Below, piece after piece: positions 5,017 through 9,238 of a stretch of 9,238 nt of DNA. Both the position numbers and the translations under genes were made by a program. This DNA is from an uncultured Rhodospirillales bacterium (lineage in GTDB: Bacteria; Pseudomonadota; Alphaproteobacteria; CALMVH01), in NCBI GenBank assembly GCA_937873165.1, contig CALMVH010000108.1, positions 31,738 to 40,975 of the forward strand, in the 5' to 3' direction. The notes beneath the pieces are model-generated. The model was not told the origin of the DNA, ran no database searches, and worked only from the letters and a program-made list of their open reading frames with translations. Every line of letters starts with the position of its first letter. The stretch's first letter is position 1.

Positions 5017-8000
5017 CATTGTTCCACAGGTTAGGTGCCAGCACGGCGCTAACCCCATCCGGGGGAGCCCGTTACGGGTGGGCCCGGATGGGGTTGGCGG
5101 CGGCTGGCGCTGCGCTTATGGGCAGCGACTGCCTGGCCCTGCCGCAGGACGGCCATGTTGTTGGCGGGTCGGCCGCCATCAGCCAGGTATCGCCGAACCA
5201 GCTGGACATCGACCAGACTTCGGCCCGCGCCGTCATAGACTGGCAGTCCTTCTCGATCGGGCGCAACGAAACAACGGTATTCACCCAGCCTTCCTCCTCC
5301 TCCATCGCCTTCAACCGGGTAACGGGCACCGATCCCAGCCATATCATGGGCAGCCTGAAAGCGAATGGCCAGGTTGTCCTGATCAACCCGAACGGGGTTC
5401 TGTTCACGAAGTCGGCGCATGTGGATGTCGGCGGCCTTGTTGCCAGCACATCGGGCATCACGACCCAGAACGCCATGGCGGGCAATCTGAAGTTCGATCA
5501 GGCGGGCTCGGCGAATGCCGCTATCTCCAACGCAGGTACGATCACCGCGCGCGACGGCGGGCTTGTCGCGCTTGTCGCGCCCGGCGTTGCCAACTCGGGC
5601 GTCATCACAGCGCATCTGGGCAAGGTCAGCCTGTCATCGGGCGACAAGTGGACCCTGGATCTGTACGGCGACAGGCTGGTAAGCTTCGACGTTACCGATC
5701 AAGTCAACGGCTACGTGAACGCCGGCGGCATGATCGAGGCCGGTACGGTGGAGCTGACCGCGAACGCCGCCAAGGGGCTGGTCGGCAACGCTATCGACAT
5801 GAGCGGTGTGATCGAAGCCAAAGGCGTGCATAATGAAGGCGGCACCATTGTGCTGGACGGCGGCTCGAACGGCGACGTCAGCATCACGGGCCGCCTGGCA
5901 GCCAAGGGCGACACGGGCGGCACCATCGAGGTAACCGGCAACAACGTTGCCCTGACCGGCGCGACGTTGAATGTTTCGGGCGCGGACGGCGGCGGCACCA
6001 TCGAGGTCGGCGGGGGATCGCGTGGAACCGGGTCCCTGGCCCACGCGCAAAGCGTATCGGTTGATGCCGCGACAAAGATCCTGGCGGATGCGACGGACAC
6101 GGGCAATGGCGGCCAGATCACCATCTGGTCGGACGGCGCGACCACCTTCCACGGCAGCGCCAGCGCCAAGGGCGGCGCGACGGGCGGCGACGGCGGCACC
6201 ATCGAAACGTCGGGACATGTTCTCGACTTTACCGGTGCCGCAATCGACACCAGCGCAGCGCACGGCACGACGGGCAACTGGCTGCTCGATCCCTACGACC
6301 TGACCATCAACGCGTCGGATGCCGCAAGCATTTCGAATGCGCTTGCAACCACCAACGTCACGCTGCAGACCACCGCCGCGAATACTGGCACCAGCGGCTT
6401 CGGCACTGTCACGACCAGCGCCACCGGCAACATTTCCGTTGATGCCGCCATCAGCTGGAACAGTGCCAACAGCCTGACGATCAGCGCCTATAACAACATC
6501 ATTCTAGGCGCAAACATCTCCAACAGCGGCACGGGCAACCTCGTGGGTCGTGCGGATAATTCGGGCATCGACAACGGCGGCGGCTTACAGGATCCTGCTG
6601 GCGCAACCATCTCCACAGGCGGATCGATCAAGCTTTACTACGACTACGCCTATAACAGCTATGGACCTCAACCCTCAATCGCTGCCTTCGCCACGGCTGC
6701 CGGTGGCGCGACCGGCTATATGCTTGTCAACAGCGCCGCCGACCTGAACCTGGTCCAGAAGAATCTCGCAGGCACGTACGCCCTAGGCGCTAACATCGCG
6801 AACGCAGGCGCAGTCAACCCGATCGGCAATGCCGCCACTGCCTTCAGCGGCGTGTTCGACGGCAATGGCGGACTGGGCACGAACTACACCATCGCGGGTG
6901 CCACCGTTACCGGCGGCACCTATGTGGGCCTGTTCGGCAACAACAGCGGCACCATCCGCAACCTGACGGTTACGGGTGCCACGGTGTCCGCCACGTCCGG
7001 CGCCAGCGGCGGCGCCACCGTGGGTGGGCTGGTCGCCTACAATTCTGGCACCGTGTCGAACAGCAGCTTTGTCGGAAGCATCACGGCCGGCGGCGACGCG
7101 GCTGCCGTGGGCGGGCTGGTCGGCGTGAACCAGAACCTGATTGCCGGCGGCTCGGCCAACGCGCTGGTGCAAAGCTACGATTTCGCACTGGGCGGCTTTG
7201 TTGGCCTTAATAACGGTACGATCAGCGGCGGCTCGGCCGCCGGAACGATCGTCGGCTACATCAATCTGGGAGGGTTCGCGGGCCAGAACGGCGGCCTGAT
7301 CACCGGCTCGACGGCGACAGCCTATGTGTCCGGCTCGGGCAACGCCGGTGGCTTTGTCGGCGAGAACTTCGGCTCAATCGCTCAAAGTCTTTACGCCGGC
7401 ACGGTGCAATCGAGTTCGAACGGCTTTTCGTTCGGCGGCATCGCCGGCGCGAACGAGCAGGGCGGCACTCTCACCGGCGATACCTTCGCAGGCACCTTGA
7501 ATGCTGGCCCTGGCTACAACGGCGGGTTGGCGGGATACAATGCCGGCGTGATCCAGGGCGGAACCGCCAGCGGCCTGATCACGTCCTTCAACGGCAGCAC
7601 CGCCGTAGGGGGTCTGGCGGGCATCGACACGAACACCGGTAGCCTAAGCGGCGGAACCTTCAGCGGCACGGTACTGGCGGGCGCCGGTTCCACGGCGATC
7701 GGCGGCCTGGTGGGCTCGAACGGCGGCACGATCGCCAGCTATGTCAGCGGCACGGTCACCGTGGCACCCCTGGTGTCTGGTACCGTCTCAGCGGGCTCCG
7801 GCAGCCAGAACGTCGGAGGGCTGGCTGGGTACAGCGGCTTCGGCGCCGGCAACGGCACAGCGACGGCCACGACTCAAGTCGCATCGATCCTGGCCGGAAC
7901 GGTGACGGCTTCGGCGGTACTGTCGGCGGGTTCCAACGCAACGAACGTGGGCGGACTGGTCGGGTATAACGACACCGGCAGCACGATCAGCGGCGGCACC

Positions 8001-9238
8001 GCCAGCGAGGCGGTCAGCGGCACCAGCAACGTCGGCGGCGTCGCCGGCTACAATGCCGGACTGGTGACCGGCGTCTCGAACGCCAACAGCGTGACGGGCA
8101 TCAGCGCCGGAGCGAGTCCCGCCAGCGAAATCGGTGGAGCCGTAGGCGCCAACTACGGCACCATGCTGGCGGACGTCTACAGCGGCACGGTGACAGGCCT
8201 TGGATCAGGCCTGAACGGGGTCGCCGGTGTGGCGGGGCTGAACGAAGGCTTTATCAATACGTCGACGTTCTCCGGCAGTGTTCTTGCCGCAGCCGGAGCC
8301 GATTACGTCGGCGGCGTGGTCGGATTGAACTACACCGCGCTTGGCACCATGGGTGCCGGCAACGCATTCACCGGCTTTGTATCTGCCGGCGCAGGCGCTC
8401 TTGGGGTTGGCGGATTGGCTGGAACCAACGCTTCCACCATCACGGGCGGCACATCGTCCGGGACGATCACGGCCGGCAGCGGCAGCAGCCGTGTCGGTGG
8501 ACTGGTCGGCTATAACAACCCGTTCGGAACGCTGACCGGCGGCCTGTTCTCGGGAACGGTGATTGCCGACTACGCGGAGACCACTGGCATGGCCGGCTCG
8601 CAGGTAGGCGGCGCCGTTGGATTGAACCGGGGCACGGTTTCCGGCACGATTTCCGTGACGGGCACGGTCGAAGCCGGTTACGGCAGCCAGGATGTCGGTG
8701 GCCTGGTAGGCGAAAACGGCCTTCTGTACTCGACCGCGCCGCTGGTGACCGGTGGAACCGTCGCGGCCACCACGACCCTGTTGCTGGGCTCCAATGTCAC
8801 GGCTGTCGGCGGGCTGGTTGGCTACAACGATGCCAACAGCACGATCAGCGGCGGCGTCGCCAATGAGGCGGTGACCGGCGGATACGAAGTTGGCGGCGTT
8901 GTCGGCTATAATGCCGGCACGGTCACTGGCCTGTCGGCGGCGAACAGCGTCACGGGCCTCAGCGGCGCGCAGTATGTCGGCGGCATCTCGGGCTACAATA
9001 CCGGCAACAGCACTGCGAACACCTTCAGCGGCAGCGTGAACGGCCTCGGCGGCGTCACGGCCATCGGCGGCATCGGCGGGTTCGGCAGCGCCGCTGCCGG
9101 TGGCGGCAACACCTTCAGCGGCACACTGAACGCAGGCAACAACGCGCTGTATGTCGGCGGGTTGGTCGGGTGGAGCGAAGGCACGATCGCCAGCGGCACC
9201 GTCAGGGGCATCATCAATGCAGGGACGGGCACCAACGA
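5010..9238 (+). CDS. Two-partner-secretion exoprotein (TpsA), filamentous-hemagglutinin N-domain plus GLUG repeats; 5' part only
   Basis: An open frame of 1409 codons without a stop that leaves the window, so the protein is larger. Residues 1-43 look like a signal peptide with a long n-region and hydrophobic core (MGLAAAGAALMG), likely cut after CLA-43. Residues 44 to about 165 form the hemagglutination-activity/TPS domain that TpsB recognises: GGSAAISQ, the QPSSSSIAFNRVTG block and NPNGVLF (126-132). Beta-helix-forming sequence follows, with the NWLLDPYDLTI block at 423-433 often seen in such adhesins. Residues 571-637 (SAADLNLV, YALGANI, PIGN, FSGVFDGNGG) are the usual lead-in to GLUG motifs. 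At least 25 GLUG-type units run from 638 to the window edge. Composition is G, A, S, T and N with almost no Cys (one, in the signal peptide). Predicted role is a secreted or surface-anchored adhesin or biofilm protein. No TpsB gene is in the window. No extended signal peptide region of the classic type is seen. Family is strong, biological role is inferred. Confidence 0.92.
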   Translation, partial: MRSLFHRLGASTALTPSGGARYGWARMGLAAAGAALMGSDCLALPQDGHVVGGSAAISQVSPNQLDIDQTSARAVIDWQSFSIGRNETTVFTQPSSSSIAFNRVTGTDPSHIMGSLKANGQVVLINPNGVLFTKSAHVDVGGLVASTSGITTQNAMAGNLKFDQAGSANAAISNAGTITARDGGLVALVAPGVANSGVITAHLGKVSLSSGDKWTLDLYGDRLVSFDVTDQVNGYVNAGGMIEAGTVELTANAAKGLVGNAIDMSGVIEAKGVHNEGGTIVLDGGSNGDVSITGRLAAKGDTGGTIEVTGNNVALTGATLNVSGADGGGTIEVGGGSRGTGSLAHAQSVSVDAATKILADATDTGNGGQITIWSDGATTFHGSASAKGGATGGDGGTIETSGHVLDFTGAAIDTSAAHGTTGNWLLDPYDLTINASDAASISNALATTNVTLQTTAANTGTSGFGTVTTSATGNISVDAAISWNSANSLTISAYNNIILGANISNSGTGNLVGRADNSGIDNGGGLQDPAGATISTGGSIKLYYDYAYNSYGPQPSIAAFATAAGGATGYMLVNSAADLNLVQKNLAGTYALGANIANAGAVNPIGNAATAFSGVFDGNGGLGTNYTIAGATVTGGTYVGLFGNNSGTIRNLTVTGATVSATSGASGGATVGGLVAYNSGTVSNSSFVGSITAGGDAAAVGGLVGVNQNLIAGGSANALVQSYDFALGGFVGLNNGTISGGSAAGTIVGYINLGGFAGQNGGLITGSTATAYVSGSGNAGGFVGENFGSIAQSLYAGTVQSSSNGFSFGGIAGANEQGGTLTGDTFAGTLNAGPGYNGGLAGYNAGVIQGGTASGLITSFNGSTAVGGLAGIDTNTGSLSGGTFSGTVLAGAGSTAIGGLVGSNGGTIASYVSGTVTVAPLVSGTVSAGSGSQNVGGLAGYSGFGAGNGTATATTQVASILAGTVTASAVLSAGSNATNVGGLVGYNDTGSTISGGTASEAVSGTSNVGGVAGYNAGLVTGVSNANSVTGISAGASPASEIGGAVGANYGTMLADVYSGTVTGLGSGLNGVAGVAGLNEGFINTSTFSGSVLAAAGADYVGGVVGLNYTALGTMGAGNAFTGFVSAGAGALGVGGLAGTNASTITGGTSSGTITAGSGSSRVGGLVGYNNPFGTLTGGLFSGTVIADYAETTGMAGSQVGGAVGLNRGTVSGTISVTGTVEAGYGSQDVGGLVGENGLLYSTAPLVTGGTVAATTTLLLGSNVTAVGGLVGYNDANSTISGGVANEAVTGGYEVGGVVGYNAGTVTGLSAANSVTGLSGAQYVGGISGYNTGNSTANTFSGSVNGLGGVTAIGGIGGFGSAAAGGGNTFSGTLNAGNNALYVGGLVGWSEGTIASGTVRGIINAGTGTN
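5047..5099 (+). repeat. Long stable stem-loop inside the signal-peptide coding region
   Basis: Arms 5047-5063 and 5083-5099 pair over 17 positions, with one G.T wobble. The inner 13 pairs are exact (AACCCCATCCGGG with CCCGGATGGGGTT). The 19-nt loop holds a second hairpin, CCCG-TTA-CGGG (5068-5078). The structure spans codons 13-30 of the exoprotein, starting 37 nt after the ATG. No T-run follows, so it is not a standard terminator. It may be an RNA control element or an in-frame palindromic repeat element. Confidence 0.75.
7896..8105 (+). repeat. Higher-order duplicate, copy A, within the GLUG array
   Basis: A 70-codon block aligns without gaps to 8754-8963, with 49 of 70 residues identical. 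Shared stretches include VGGLVGYND, STISGG, GYNAG and ANSVTG. The offset is 858 bp (286 codons), spanning several GLUG units, which points to duplication of a multi-unit block followed by divergence. Confidence 0.75.
8754..8963 (+). repeat. Higher-order duplicate, copy B, within the GLUG array
   Basis: Counterpart of the block at 7896-8105. It keeps the same order of two GLUG cores (8805 and 8889, against 7947 and 8031 in copy A) and a 19-base identical run ending in AGCGGCGGC. Upstream, a GSQ(N/D)VGGL core (7812 and 8694) is also shared, but at an offset of 882 bp, so an 8-codon length change separates the two. Confidence 0.75.

Larger units (their letters stand above)
6921..9238 (+). repeat. 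GLUG-type protein repeat array (at least 25 units)
   Basis: Each unit centres on a V/I/L-G-G-x-V/A-G-x-N core, usually followed by xGTI(S/T)GG and a G-T/S-V strand. The first core is YVGLFGNN at residue 638 and the last visible is VGGLVGWS at 9153. I count 25 cores, one every 20-45 residues. The DNA is diverged between units (synonymous and non-synonymous changes), so the array is old rather than freshly expanded. Units probably stack as coils of a beta-helix, which is inferred from the family. Confidence 0.85.

Noticed and set aside
4775..5044. 89-codon minus-strand frame across the control region
   Set aside because: It overlaps the reductase promoter and the exoprotein start, has no recognisable domain, and the region is full of inverted repeats instead.
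4967..5833. 288-codon plus-strand frame starting upstream of the exoprotein ATG
   Set aside because: It is in a different frame from the exoprotein. The translation is Arg/Gly/Gln-rich and unlike any family, whereas the 5010 frame gives a clear TPS domain.
5634..6277. Two long minus-strand frames opposite the exoprotein gene
   Set aside because: Typical antisense shadows of Gly/Ala/Thr-rich coding DNA. No family match.
6921..9238. CRISPR-like or tandem DNA repeat array
   Set aside because: The periodicity is at protein level (GLUG cores) with variable spacing and diverged codons in a continuous reading frame, not identical DNA repeats with unique spacers.

Overview
The window is GC-rich bacterial DNA, densely coding, with Gram-negative gene content. 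It holds a two-partner-secretion exoprotein with a hemagglutinin-type secretion domain, an iron-sulfur photolyase of the PhrB/CryB class, a DUF4173 membrane protein, and a PdxI-like aldo/keto reductase next to a TetR regulator. This suits a proteobacterium, plausibly Burkholderiales. The sequence alone does not fix the genus.

Layout. Positions 35-1507 (minus) encode a polytopic DUF4173/DUF4153-type membrane protein. A gap of about 160 bp, probably holding divergent promoters, separates it from a 516-residue FeS-BCP photolyase (1673-3223, plus). All four [4Fe-4S] cysteines of the photolyase can be placed. It converges on a TetR regulator (3233-3835, minus), with 9 bp between the stop codons. 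The TetR gene is the second gene of a likely two-gene operon led by a pyridoxal-reductase-like (PdxI/YdbC) aldo/keto reductase (3853 to about 4746, minus). The best-supported start of the reductase is an ATT codon. From 5010 to the right edge one open frame of at least 1409 codons runs on the plus strand. It encodes the N-terminal part of a very large secreted adhesin-like protein: signal peptide, TPS secretion domain, beta-helical region, then at least 25 GLUG-type repeats. Its C-terminus and any TpsB transporter lie outside the window.

The most unusual part is the control region between the reductase and the exoprotein gene (about 4774-5099). It carries a good promoter for the reductase operon, a 26-bp near-perfect inverted repeat suited to a TetR operator, and a 12-bp palindrome. 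It also has a 9-bp inverted repeat ending in a T5 run, whose 5' arm overlaps the 26-bp repeat so that the two would be mutually exclusive as RNA. A further 9-bp inverted repeat covers the exoprotein start codon. A 17-bp stem (16 matched, one G.T) lies inside the signal-peptide coding sequence. Together these suggest that exoprotein expression, reductase expression, or both are controlled by DNA- or RNA-level structure. This is inferred from sequence only.

No RNA gene, insertion sequence, CRISPR array or tRNA was recognised. Gaps between genes are all under 300 bp.
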